Source: Flammeovirga sp. EKP202
GTDB taxonomy: Bacteria > Bacteroidota > Bacteroidia > Cytophagales > Flammeovirgaceae
Reading direction: 5' to 3'
Assembly: GCF_014534745.1 (NCBI RefSeq)
Contig: NZ_JACVVP010000005.1
Span: 166,451 to 230,450 of the forward strand
Length of the DNA: 64,000 bases
A model generated the notes under the pieces. The model saw only the letters and a list, made by a program, of their open reading frames with translations. It made no database searches and was not told where the DNA came from. How positions within the stretch are numbered: position 1 is the first letter of the stretch; each line of letters begins with the position of its first letter. Position numbers and translations under genes: made by a program. Positions 46,785 through 55,040 of this stretch are shown piece after piece.

Positions 46785-47768
46785 ATGACAAAAAATATGA
46801 CAGAAAACAAAGAAACATATAGTCTAATAGGCAAAGCACTTGCAGAGGAATTAAATGAGGAAGAAAGAGATCTTTTCATTGAGAAAATGCTTTCTGATGC
46901 TTTATTTAAAGAAGAGTTTGAGCAATCAAAAAAGCTTTGGAATACTCCTGCAAAAGTGTCTGATGAGGCCATTAGATCAGCAGATCATTTAATGCAATCT
47001 ATTGAGTATACTAATAAGGAAACGAAGGTAATTCCTTTCTATCAACAATGGGGTAAGTATATAGGGGCAGCAGTGGTTGTGTTAGCTACTTTTATTGGAG
47101 GCTATAATTATATCAGTCAGCAAGAAGAAATGTTGTCGCAAAGCACAGGTTTTGGAGAGAGCAAAGAAATAATACTTGCGGATGGTACGAAAGTTTTGCT
47201 GAACTCAAAGTCTTCTTTGGAATACCCTGCTGAATTTAAAGGTGATTTTAGAAAAGTAAACTTAATAGGAGAGGCCTTTTTTGATGTCACAAAAGACAAA
47301 GAGCACCCTTTTATCGTCAATGCTTCAGACTTGGAAGTAACCGTATTAGGCACCTCATTTAATGTTTCTAATTACGCTAAAGATAAAGAGAATTCAGTGG
47401 CCTTGTTAACTGGAAAGGTAAAGCTGAAAAATGCATTAAACAGTGATGTCACTACCTTGTCACCGGGACAGACTTATGTGATTGATAAAGAAATTCAGAA
47501 GGGAAGTGTCATTACAGAAAACCAATTAAATAGAACTTCTTGGCTGAGTGGTCAGGTGGTCTTTAATTATACTTCATTGAAAGAAGTAATCAATAAAATG
47601 GAAAGGTTGTATCCAATCTCTATTGAAGTGAAAAATCAAAAACTTTTAGAGCGAAAAATAACGACTAAAATCAATAAAGGAGATCAATTAGAAGAAGTAC
47701 TAGCACTTTTAGAAATCCTTTTAGAATGCAAAATTGAAAAGAAAAACCAACTAATAATTTTACAATAA
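46785..47768 (+). CDS. FecR-type anti-sigma factor
   Basis: The 327-residue inner-membrane protein has a cytoplasmic N-terminus that would hold the ECF sigma (AEELNEEERDLFIEKMLSDA), one membrane segment (YIGAAVVVLATFIGGYNYI, about residues 86-104), a periplasmic FecR domain (SKEIILADGTKVLLNSKSSL, GEAFFDVTKDKEHPFIVNAS, TVLGTSFNVSNYAKDKE) and a C-terminal domain (FNYTSLKEVINKMERLYPIS) of the DUF4974 type that contacts the SusC signalling domain. The first ATG is taken; ATG 46,797 is possible. It is followed after 63 bases by susC, and the gap holds a hairpin. Confidence 0.92.
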   Translation: MTKNMTENKETYSLIGKALAEELNEEERDLFIEKMLSDALFKEEFEQSKKLWNTPAKVSDEAIRSADHLMQSIEYTNKETKVIPFYQQWGKYIGAAVVVLATFIGGYNYISQQEEMLSQSTGFGESKEIILADGTKVLLNSKSSLEYPAEFKGDFRKVNLIGEAFFDVTKDKEHPFIVNASDLEVTVLGTSFNVSNYAKDKENSVALLTGKVKLKNALNSDVTTLSPGQTYVIDKEIQKGSVITENQLNRTSWLSGQVVFNYTSLKEVINKMERLYPISIEVKNQKLLERKITTKINKGDQLEEVLALLEILLECKIEKKNQLIILQ

Positions 47769-47772
47769 AAAA

Positions 47773-47804
47773 AGGTACTAGACTGCTGCAACAGTCGAAT
47801 ACCT
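47773..47804 (+). promoter_or_regulatory. Hairpin between the anti-sigma and susC genes
   Basis: AGGTA..GACTG-ctgcaa-CAGTC..TACCT forms a two-part stem directly after the anti-sigma stop. There is no T tract, so it is more likely an mRNA-processing or stability element than a terminator; it could set different expression of regulator and transporter. Confidence 0.5.
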
Positions 47805-47831
47805 CTTATCTAATTTTCGTTACGCAAATTT

Positions 47832-50800
47832 ATGCAATTTTCTTCGAAACTTTCAAGAGCCTTAAGAATATTTTTTCTTTTAGGAGGGCTCACTACATCC
47901 TCATTTGCCCATGCAAGTGGACTTAAGGAGGGTATTTCTACTACAACCTCAGTAGAAAAGATGCAATTGAGAGACTATCTTTCAAAAGCAGAAAAACAAT
48001 TTAATGTTCAATTTTCTTACAGTAACAACGTAGATGATGCCAAGTGGATCAGCGTTTCAGAAGCTGCAACTTTTGAAGCAATGACGGCTCAGCTCAAAGC
48101 AGAAGGTTATGACCTTAAGAGAATTGGAAATAATATCATCATTACGCCAACTGCCAAAGAAGTACAACAAGAAGTACGTATCAAAGGACAGGTGACGGAC
48201 AAGAGCGGTGAATCCATTATCGGTGCTGCTGTACAAGTGAAGGGAACCAATATCGGTTCTATTACTAATTTAGACGGAGAGTTTGAATTACTTGTACCTT
48301 CATCAGAATCAGTTCTTATTGTTTCCTTTGTGGGTTTTATCACAAAAGAAGTAGTGGTAGGATCGACAACCAACTTCTCGATTCAGTTAGAAGACAACAC
48401 GCAGGAATTAGAAGAAGTAGTGGTGATTGGGTACGGTTCTCAATCCAAAGAAGAGGTGACGGGAGCGATTTCTAGTGTCCGTTCGGATGAATTACAAAAC
48501 TACGCGGCTAGTGGTCTTGATCAGCAAATGGTTGGTAAGATGGCTGGTGTTTTGATCAATGAAAACAACGCAGCCCCAGGACAAGATGCAAAGATTACAA
48601 TTCGTGGTACTTCTTCTTTGACAGCAGGAACTAACCCATTGATCGTGGTAGATGGGATGCCACTTTCTGAAGGAACTTCAATGAACGATATTCCTCCAAG
48701 TTCTATTGCTTCCATTGACGTATTAAAAGACGCGGCATCTTCTGCGATTTATGGATCAAGAGCCTCTAATGGTGTGATTTTGATTACCACAAAACAGGGT
48801 TATCAAGGAAAAACTAAAGTGAGCTTTGATTACTTTACAGGTATCCAACAAGCCGCAAGTTTAGTAGATTATGCTGATGCTTATGAATCCGCACAATTCT
48901 TCACTCATGCACGTGATTGGGGTTATGTTTCAAAAGATCCCGCCAATAGAAGTATCCACGACAGCCCAGATGTTAGAGCAGCAAATGGAGCTTCAAAAAG
49001 AGAGTATCGATTACACTATGTAGATCCTTATTTGAGAGGAGAGCAAGGATTAACGAATACGAATTGGAATGATCACCTTTTCCAAAATGCACCCATCAGC
49101 AACTACAGTGTATCATTGAATGGTGGTAACGAAAAGACAAGTTTCTATACCAATGTAGCCTACATGGAACAAGAAGGTATTGTTCCAACAACAGGTATGG
49201 AAAGGTTTACAGCCAACCTTAATTTGAGAACGAAATTAAGTGATAGAGTAGAGGCAGGTATCAGCATGAACACGGCTTATTCAGTGATTGAGCAAGGGTC
49301 GAGTATCGCAACTTCCAATCTTTGGATTGCTTATCCTTTCTTTGATCCTTACAACCCTGATGGTACTATTAATATTGGTGACCAACATGAGGCTAATGCC
49401 CCTGAAGACGGTGCATTACAAGAGAATCCATTAGCACTTTTGACCTATACAAAAGACGTAATGACACGTTTTAGAACGTTTGGTAATGCTTTCGCAAGTG
49501 TTGAATTGTTGGATGGATTGAAATACAAACTTTCAGCAGGTATGGATTACAATGGAGAGTTTACTGACTTTTATTCTCCCAACAGTATTGGAGGGTATAG
49601 ACAGCCTTTCCCTCACAAACCTGCGGAAGCAAGAGAGATCAATGACAAGTATTTCAACTACCTTTTTGAGCATATCCTAACTTACAATAAAGTGATTGGA
49701 GACCATAATATTAGTGCATTGGCCGGGATGACCATGCAAAGAGAAGATGGTACAAGAACAAGAGTGATTGGTACAGGAATGGTCGATGATAATGTAGATA
49801 ACATTGGTGGTGCTTCTTCTTTTAATGTAGACGCTTACCGTTATACATGGACACAACAGTCTTTATTAGGTCGTTTGCAGTATTCGTACAAAGGAAAATA
49901 CCAAATGGCATTAGCAGCAAGAGCGGATGGTTCGTCTAGATTTGGTGATAACTCAAAATGGGGTTACTTCCCATCGGTGTCAGGTGGATGGATTTTATCC
50001 AAAGAAGATTTCTTCCCAGAGCAAGATGTAGTGACTTTTGTAAAGCTTCGTGCTAACTGGGGACAAACAGGTAACAACCAAATCGGTGCTTATGGATCGA
50101 AAGCCTTAGTGACACAAACAGATTATATTTTTGGAGGTGGATTACACCCCGGTTACTCTGCAACTACTGCACCTAACCCCAACTTATCATGGGAGACCAA
50201 CGATTCTTACAACATTGGTTTTGATATGCAGTTGCTAAAGAAAATCAACTTGTCAGCCAACTATTATAATTCTATCACAACTGATTTATTACTAGAAGTT
50301 CCAGTACCAGAACAGTCGGGTTATTCTACTTCATTACAGAACATTGGCTCTTTGAGAAACAATGGTTTTGAATTGGAATTACAAGGATACGATTTCCATA
50401 TAGGTGGTGTAACAATTGGTTTTAATGCCAATATCACGACTAACAATAATGAGATTTTATCATTAGCACCAGGTCAAGAGCAAATCATTACTGGTTACAA
50501 TGGCTCATTCAGAACGAGAGTAGGTGGTCCAATGGCTGAAATGATCGGTTATGATATTATTGGAGTGTACAAAGATCAAGGTGAGATTGATAATTCAGCG
50601 CACTTACAAGGGACACTTGTTGGAGATTACATTGTCAGAGATGTGAATGGTGATGGTGTTATTGATGAAAACGACATGGTTTCATTGGGAACTTATGAGC
50701 CTAAATTTCACTACGGTTTTGGAGCGAATTTAACTTACAAAGGTTTTGATTTCTCTTTCACTTTTAATGGTATTCAAGGGCGCAAGATCTTTGATAGAGA

Positions 50801-51212
50801 CATGATGCAGTCAAATACAGGTGAAGGTTTTGCGGTACCAACGAAAGACTATTATGATAATTACTATCATCCAGAGCACAATCCAAACGGACATTATGCA
50901 CAACCCAATATGGGTAACTTCTCTGCAGCGAGAAAGAACACAAGAGGTAGTAGCATTGATGTTGTAAGCGGTGATTACTTACGTTTAAGAAATGTGACTT
51001 TAGGTTATAATTTACCAAAGTCAGTGCTTCAAAAATTAAATATTGCTGGTCTGAGAGTCTATGCTACAGCCAACAATCCATTGACCATTACAAGTTATAA
51101 AGGTATCAATATGGACGGTTCAAACACCAATAACTTGGAGCAAGGTTGGATCACAAATAACCCACACCCCATTGTAAGATCTTACTTGTTAGGTGCTAAT
51201 CTTAAATTCTAA
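47832..51212 (+). CDS. SusC/RagA-type TonB-linked outer-membrane transporter with signalling domain
   Basis: The 1,126-residue transporter has a signal peptide (..LGGLTTSSFAHA), a secretin/TonB short N-terminal domain (MQLRDYLSKAEKQFNVQFSY, about residues 43-105) that signals to the FecR protein, a carboxypeptidase-like domain (KGQVTDKSGESIIGAAVQVK), the SusC signature VVVIGYGSQSKEEVTGAISS, a plug (TIRGTSSLTAGTNPLIVVDG, AIYGSRASNGVILITTK) and a 22-strand-type barrel ending with an aromatic-type residue. With SusD it imports a nutrient that the window does not identify directly. The downstream phosphodiesterases suggest a glycerophosphodiester-containing ligand. SusD follows after 13 bases. 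Confidence 0.95.
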   Translation: MQFSSKLSRALRIFFLLGGLTTSSFAHASGLKEGISTTTSVEKMQLRDYLSKAEKQFNVQFSYSNNVDDAKWISVSEAATFEAMTAQLKAEGYDLKRIGNNIIITPTAKEVQQEVRIKGQVTDKSGESIIGAAVQVKGTNIGSITNLDGEFELLVPSSESVLIVSFVGFITKEVVVGSTTNFSIQLEDNTQELEEVVVIGYGSQSKEEVTGAISSVRSDELQNYAASGLDQQMVGKMAGVLINENNAAPGQDAKITIRGTSSLTAGTNPLIVVDGMPLSEGTSMNDIPPSSIASIDVLKDAASSAIYGSRASNGVILITTKQGYQGKTKVSFDYFTGIQQAASLVDYADAYESAQFFTHARDWGYVSKDPANRSIHDSPDVRAANGASKREYRLHYVDPYLRGEQGLTNTNWNDHLFQNAPISNYSVSLNGGNEKTSFYTNVAYMEQEGIVPTTGMERFTANLNLRTKLSDRVEAGISMNTAYSVIEQGSSIATSNLWIAYPFFDPYNPDGTINIGDQHEANAPEDGALQENPLALLTYTKDVMTRFRTFGNAFASVELLDGLKYKLSAGMDYNGEFTDFYSPNSIGGYRQPFPHKPAEAREINDKYFNYLFEHILTYNKVIGDHNISALAGMTMQREDGTRTRVIGTGMVDDNVDNIGGASSFNVDAYRYTWTQQSLLGRLQYSYKGKYQMALAARADGSSRFGDNSKWGYFPSVSGGWILSKEDFFPEQDVVTFVKLRANWGQTGNNQIGAYGSKALVTQTDYIFGGGLHPGYSATTAPNPNLSWETNDSYNIGFDMQLLKKINLSANYYNSITTDLLLEVPVPEQSGYSTSLQNIGSLRNNGFELELQGYDFHIGGVTIGFNANITTNNNEILSLAPGQEQIITGYNGSFRTRVGGPMAEMIGYDIIGVYKDQGEIDNSAHLQGTLVGDYIVRDVNGDGVIDENDMVSLGTYEPKFHYGFGANLTYKGFDFSFTFNGIQGRKIFDRDMMQSNTGEGFAVPTKDYYDNYYHPEHNPNGHYAQPNMGNFSAARKNTRGSSIDVVSGDYLRLRNVTLGYNLPKSVLQKLNIAGLRVYATANNPLTITSYKGINMDGSNTNNLEQGWITNNPHPIVRSYLLGANLKF

Positions 51213-51225
51213 ATCAAACAAAATC

Positions 51226-52623
51226 ATGAAGACTAGAAATAGTTTATATATACTTTTCCTTACTGTTTTGCTAACGTCATGTGACTTTAGTTTAGATCAA
51301 AATCCAATCACTGAAAAGGACGGCGACAAGTTTTACAAAACGGAAGTAGAGATTGAAGAGGCGGTAACAGGAGCTTACAGTATGTTGAGAGGAAATGGCC
51401 TTTACGGTACCAATATGCCCGTTTTAGGTGAAATTCCCTCAGACAATACTTTTGATGAAGTGCCTGCCAATGACGGTGGTAATTATGGTGAATTGGATGA
51501 GTTTACTACAATCCCTACCAATAGCGTTATTTCTTCTAATTGGAGAGAATCTTACCGTACGATTCAGAGGTGTAATACCGTTTTAAATCGTATTACTGAT
51601 ATCGTTTTCAAAAATGAAGAAGTGAAAATCAACCGAATGGGAGAGATGAAGTTTATCAGAGGTTTGATGTACTTCAACATGGTTCGTCTTTTTGGTGATG
51701 TTCCTTTGGTGATTACTGAAACAACAGACGTAAATGATCATTTCGGGCAGGGTAGAACAGATTTGAACTTGGTTTATGAGCAAATCATCATCGATTTAGA
51801 AGAAGCAATTGAAGAATTGCCAGTAAAAGGAGATATGGATGGAAGAGTAGAGAAAGGTGCCGCTCAGACTTTATTGGCCAAAGTATATTTGACATTAGAC
51901 GATAAAGTAAATGCAAAGAAGTACATCGATGAAGTCATCAATTCTAACCAATACCAACTGTTGGAAAAGGGTGAAGAAGTATTTACGATTGCCAATAAAG
52001 GAAATGCTGAAGTGATTTTTGCAGCAAAGTTTGCCTCTGGAATCAACGGTAATGCAATGGGATCTCAATATTATAGAATGTGTTCTCCATCAGGACATTT
52101 CGCAGGTGGAAAAGGACATAATATCCCGACGCAGCAATTGTATAATTTATATGATGATAACGATGCTCGTAAGGATCAATTTGTATTGCCTGTAGAGACG
52201 ATTTATTACGTATCTGGAAAAATGGAAGCACCCGTTACGGACCAAAATGATTGTGGTAGTGATTATGTCATCCTTCGTTATGCAGACGTAGTATTGATGT
52301 CCGCTGAAATTGAAAATGCGTTAGGCAATACTTCTTTAGCATTAGAAAGATTGAACAGTATCAGAAGAAGATCGAACGTTTCAGAAGTTACTTCAACGAC
52401 TGATTTGGAAGGTGTAATTGCAGAAGAAAGAAGATTGGAGTTAGTGGGAGAAGGACATCGTTGGTTTGATTTATTAAGAACGGGTAAAGCGATTGAAGTA
52501 ATGAATGCTCACTTTGAAGAAAGAGGACAAAACATCACCGTTCCCGAATTCAGATTGTTGATGCCAATCCCTCAATCACAGATTGATACAGACCCAGCGA
52601 TTAAGCAGAATCCGGGGTATTAA
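51226..52623 (+). CDS. SusD/RagB-type surface nutrient-binding lipoprotein
   Basis: The 465-residue lipoprotein (signal ..FLTVLLTSC, Cys19) is the lid partner of the SusC transporter. Typical features are the N-terminal DQNPITEKDGDKFYKTEVEI, EEAVTGAYSMLRG, the helical repeats EMKFIRGLMYFNMVRLFGDV and GAAQTLLAKVYLTLDDKVNA, and the C-terminal EERRLELVGEGHRWFDLLRT followed by RLLMPIPQSQIDTDPAIKQN. The start at 51,226 gives the lipoprotein signal; an upstream in-frame ATG inside susC (51,193) would not. Ligand unknown. Confidence 0.96.
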   Translation: MKTRNSLYILFLTVLLTSCDFSLDQNPITEKDGDKFYKTEVEIEEAVTGAYSMLRGNGLYGTNMPVLGEIPSDNTFDEVPANDGGNYGELDEFTTIPTNSVISSNWRESYRTIQRCNTVLNRITDIVFKNEEVKINRMGEMKFIRGLMYFNMVRLFGDVPLVITETTDVNDHFGQGRTDLNLVYEQIIIDLEEAIEELPVKGDMDGRVEKGAAQTLLAKVYLTLDDKVNAKKYIDEVINSNQYQLLEKGEEVFTIANKGNAEVIFAAKFASGINGNAMGSQYYRMCSPSGHFAGGKGHNIPTQQLYNLYDDNDARKDQFVLPVETIYYVSGKMEAPVTDQNDCGSDYVILRYADVVLMSAEIENALGNTSLALERLNSIRRRSNVSEVTSTTDLEGVIAEERRLELVGEGHRWFDLLRTGKAIEVMNAHFEERGQNITVPEFRLLMPIPQSQIDTDPAIKQNPGY

Positions 52624-52655
52624 TATCTCGTGGTGACTTAACCACAAAATATGTT

Positions 52656-52800
52656 TTTAGAAATCAGGAGATTTCTGAATATCCTTTAGGCACGAATGTC
52701 GCTATCGCTAAACATTCGCGCCATTGGAGTCCCTAGCGCAAGTGTTAAGCGACAGCGTCACTTGTGCTTTAAAGATCATCAGAAGTCTCCGACTTCTAAG
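52656..52800. repeat. Inverted pair of the two-hairpin dispersed repeat
   Basis: The left arm (52,656-52,723) has hairpin GAAATC-agga-GATTTC and hairpin GCACGAATG..CATTCGCGC. The right arm (52,725-52,800) is its reverse complement in design: CAAGTG..CACTTG and AGAAGTC-tcc-GACTTCT. The two arms are similar but with compensating base changes within stems. It lies between susD and the first phosphodiesterase gene. Related single arms are at 34,959 and 41,447. Confidence 0.75.
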
Positions 52801-52829
52801 AAACAAACAAGAATTTTAGATTAGATCAA

Positions 52830-52858
52830 GCGGTACCGTTAAATTAGGGCGGTACCGC
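52830..52858. promoter_or_regulatory. Paired CGGTACCG palindromes before the first phosphodiesterase gene
   Basis: GCGGTACCG (52,830-52,838) and CGGTACCGC (52,850-52,858) can pair as a perfect 9-base stem; each also contains the self-palindrome CGGTACCG, with starts 19 bases apart. It ends 15 bases before the ATG at 52,874. It could be a two-site operator or a leader hairpin. A related GGGTACCC palindrome lies at 46,750-46,757, 28 bases before the anti-sigma ATG. Confidence 0.5.
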
Positions 52859-52873
52859 ACCTCCAAAAAAAAA

Positions 52874-53794
52874 ATGAAACCAATTATTTCCCTTTTTATC
52901 AAAATTGGAGCTGTATTATTATGGTCAATATCAGCCCAAGCACAACAAAAATCAGCTCAAGACTGGATCAATATCCTTCAAGACCATCAAGCAAAAGAAG
53001 TGATGGTGATTGCCCATAGAGGCGATTGGAGAAATGCTCCGGAAAACTCTTTGCAGGCCATTGAAAATTGCATTAAAATGGGTGTGGCTGTAGCAGAAAT
53101 TGACATTCAAAGATCCAAAGATGGACATTTTGTATTGATGCACGATAGAACCATCGACCGTACCACAAACGGAAAGGGCAAAGTAGAAAACTATACATTA
53201 GCGGAGCTTCAAGGCTTTTACCTAAAAGACGGATTAGGTGTACCTCAGCCTGTTTATACGATTCCAACATTAGAAGCTGCTTTGAAAATTTCGAAAGGAA
53301 AAATCCTATTGAATTTGGACAAAGCCGATAGATGGTTAGAAGACGTTTTAGCCTTGGTCGATAAAATGGAGATGAGAGATCACTGTATCTTCAAATCCTC
53401 GAAACCTTACGCAGAAGTGAAAGCACAAATGGGTGATGAATTAGAAAAAGTATGGTTTATGCCCATCGTTCGCCCTTCCAACCCAAATGTTTTAGAAGAC
53501 ATCAAAGAGTATCAAGAGAAAATCAAACCCGTTGCTTTTGAGGTTTGCTTTCCTGAATACGATGCAAAAACACAAGCCATTTTTGATGCAGTAAAACAAG
53601 GTGAAGGAAAAGTATGGATCAATTCACTTTGGGATTTCCTAAGTGGAGGACATTCCGATGAAAGAGCCATGGTAGAAGGGAAAGATGAAACGTGGGGATG
53701 GATTTTGGAGCAAGGAGCGACTATGATTCAAACAGACCGTCCAGAAGCATTAATCCATTATATCAAAAATGAAAAACAAAATGAAGAACTATAA
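52874..53794 (+). CDS. Glycerophosphodiester phosphodiesterase, secreted (copy 1)
   Basis: The 306-residue enzyme cleaves glycerophosphodiesters to glycerol 3-phosphate and an alcohol. After a signal peptide (..LLWSISAQA) come the family motifs: MVIAHRGDWRNAPENSLQAI (H48, R49, E57), AEIDIQRSKDGHFVLMHD (E75, D77, H90, D91), then IDRTTNGKGKVENYTLAELQ. A later strand ILLNLDKADRWL and the C-terminal WINSLWDFLSG and TDRPEAL fit the barrel. It follows susD in the same direction, with a repeat element between. It overlaps the second paralogue. Confidence 0.94.
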   Translation: MKPIISLFIKIGAVLLWSISAQAQQKSAQDWINILQDHQAKEVMVIAHRGDWRNAPENSLQAIENCIKMGVAVAEIDIQRSKDGHFVLMHDRTIDRTTNGKGKVENYTLAELQGFYLKDGLGVPQPVYTIPTLEAALKISKGKILLNLDKADRWLEDVLALVDKMEMRDHCIFKSSKPYAEVKAQMGDELEKVWFMPIVRPSNPNVLEDIKEYQEKIKPVAFEVCFPEYDAKTQAIFDAVKQGEGKVWINSLWDFLSGGHSDERAMVEGKDETWGWILEQGATMIQTDRPEALIHYIKNEKQNEEL

Positions 53795-54746
53795 ATTATA
53801 TATCACTTTTGCATTGACTTTAGCTTTAGGATCATGCAATGTAAAGCAAAGTCAGGCACCACTTCAAGAAGCAAAAGTAGCGTCGCCAATTGCCTCAAAA
53901 AACAGAGCAGAAAAGATCTTAGATAAGATCAAAAATCCTACAAAAGATTATGTATTAGCCGTTGCTCACCGTGGAGATTGGCGATACGCACCGGAAAACA
54001 GCTTATTGAGTATTCAACGTTGCATTGATTTAGGAATTGATATCGTTGAACTTGATTTTCGTTTGACAAAAGATGGTCATTTGGTAGCAATGCATGATTA
54101 CACTGTAGATAGAACAACGACCGGAAAAGGGAAGGTTTCTGACATGACATTGGCAGAGGTCAAGGCTTTACGATTGAAAAGTAATTGTGGCATCCGTTAT
54201 TCCCGTCAGCAGGTACCTACTTTGGAAGAAGTGATGGAGCTTTGTAAAGGGAAAATCATGGTCAACTTGGATAAAACGGAAGGAGAAACCGTACAAGAAG
54301 CTTTTGATATTTTAAAGAAAACAGGGACGGTGAACCAAGGGATCTTTAAAGGTGATGATTCTATTGAATTTATGCGTGAGAAGTATGGCTCATTGATGGA
54401 CAGCATCATCTATTTCCCTAAAGTATGGCCTAGAACAAAAGGCAAAACAGCTTTTATTGCTAATTATAATAGAGAAATTTCACCGATCGGTTATGAAATG
54501 ATTTTTGATGAAGAAGAATGCTTTATCACAGAGGAAATCAAAAGAATGAACCAACAAGGAATCACAGTTCAAACGTGTGCATTGTGGGATGATCTTGTGG
54601 CAGGACACAATGATGAGAGAGTTTTGATTGATGGACCCGATGCCGCTTGGGGTTGGTTGATCGATAACGGAACCAACGCATTGATGACTGATCGACCGGA
54701 AGAATTGATTAAGTATTTAGAAGAAAGAGGAGTAAGAAACCTGTAA
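53781..54746 (+). CDS. Glycerophosphodiester phosphodiesterase, lipoprotein (copy 2)
   Basis: The 321-residue paralogue has a lipoprotein signal ending ALGSC, so copy 1 is probably soluble in the periplasm and this one membrane-anchored. The active-site motifs are VAHRGDWRYAPENSLLSI, VELDFRLTKDGHLVAMHD and VDRTTTGKGKVSDMTLAEVK. C-terminal IQTDRPE-like TDRPEELIKYLEER matches copy 1. The start at 53,781 gives a clean lipoprotein signal; ATG 53,769 is possible. Either start lies inside copy 1, so the two genes are translationally coupled. A terminator follows. Confidence 0.93.
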   Translation: MKNYKLYITFALTLALGSCNVKQSQAPLQEAKVASPIASKNRAEKILDKIKNPTKDYVLAVAHRGDWRYAPENSLLSIQRCIDLGIDIVELDFRLTKDGHLVAMHDYTVDRTTTGKGKVSDMTLAEVKALRLKSNCGIRYSRQQVPTLEEVMELCKGKIMVNLDKTEGETVQEAFDILKKTGTVNQGIFKGDDSIEFMREKYGSLMDSIIYFPKVWPRTKGKTAFIANYNREISPIGYEMIFDEEECFITEEIKRMNQQGITVQTCALWDDLVAGHNDERVLIDGPDAAWGWLIDNGTNALMTDRPEELIKYLEERGVRNL

Positions 54747-54782
54747 TGAGGTAAGTACTAGTACTTATATAATTGAAAGTGA

Positions 54783-54812
54783 GTCAACCCTAGAGATGGG
54801 GTTGGCTTTTTT
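54783..54812 (+). terminator. Terminator of the susCD-phosphodiesterase operon
   Basis: GTCAACCC-tagagatg-GGGTTGGC is followed by six T. The stem core is the same as at 60,975-61,002. Confidence 0.85.
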
Positions 54813-55040
54813 GTTTTAATTGAAAAATTGAATCAATTATCCCTCAATCCAATCCATTTTTCATCTCAAATGTTAAAAATTGTATAATAAACAGATATTA
54901 TTATTAGATTAGCTACGACCAAGCCACTTTACTCTTTTGGTTAGTTATTGTGCATATTACCGAATGAAACAAATTATTGGAAATAAATTGATTTATTACT
55001 CAAACTAGGTTAATAGAATTATGCCTTATTAAACGTATCT

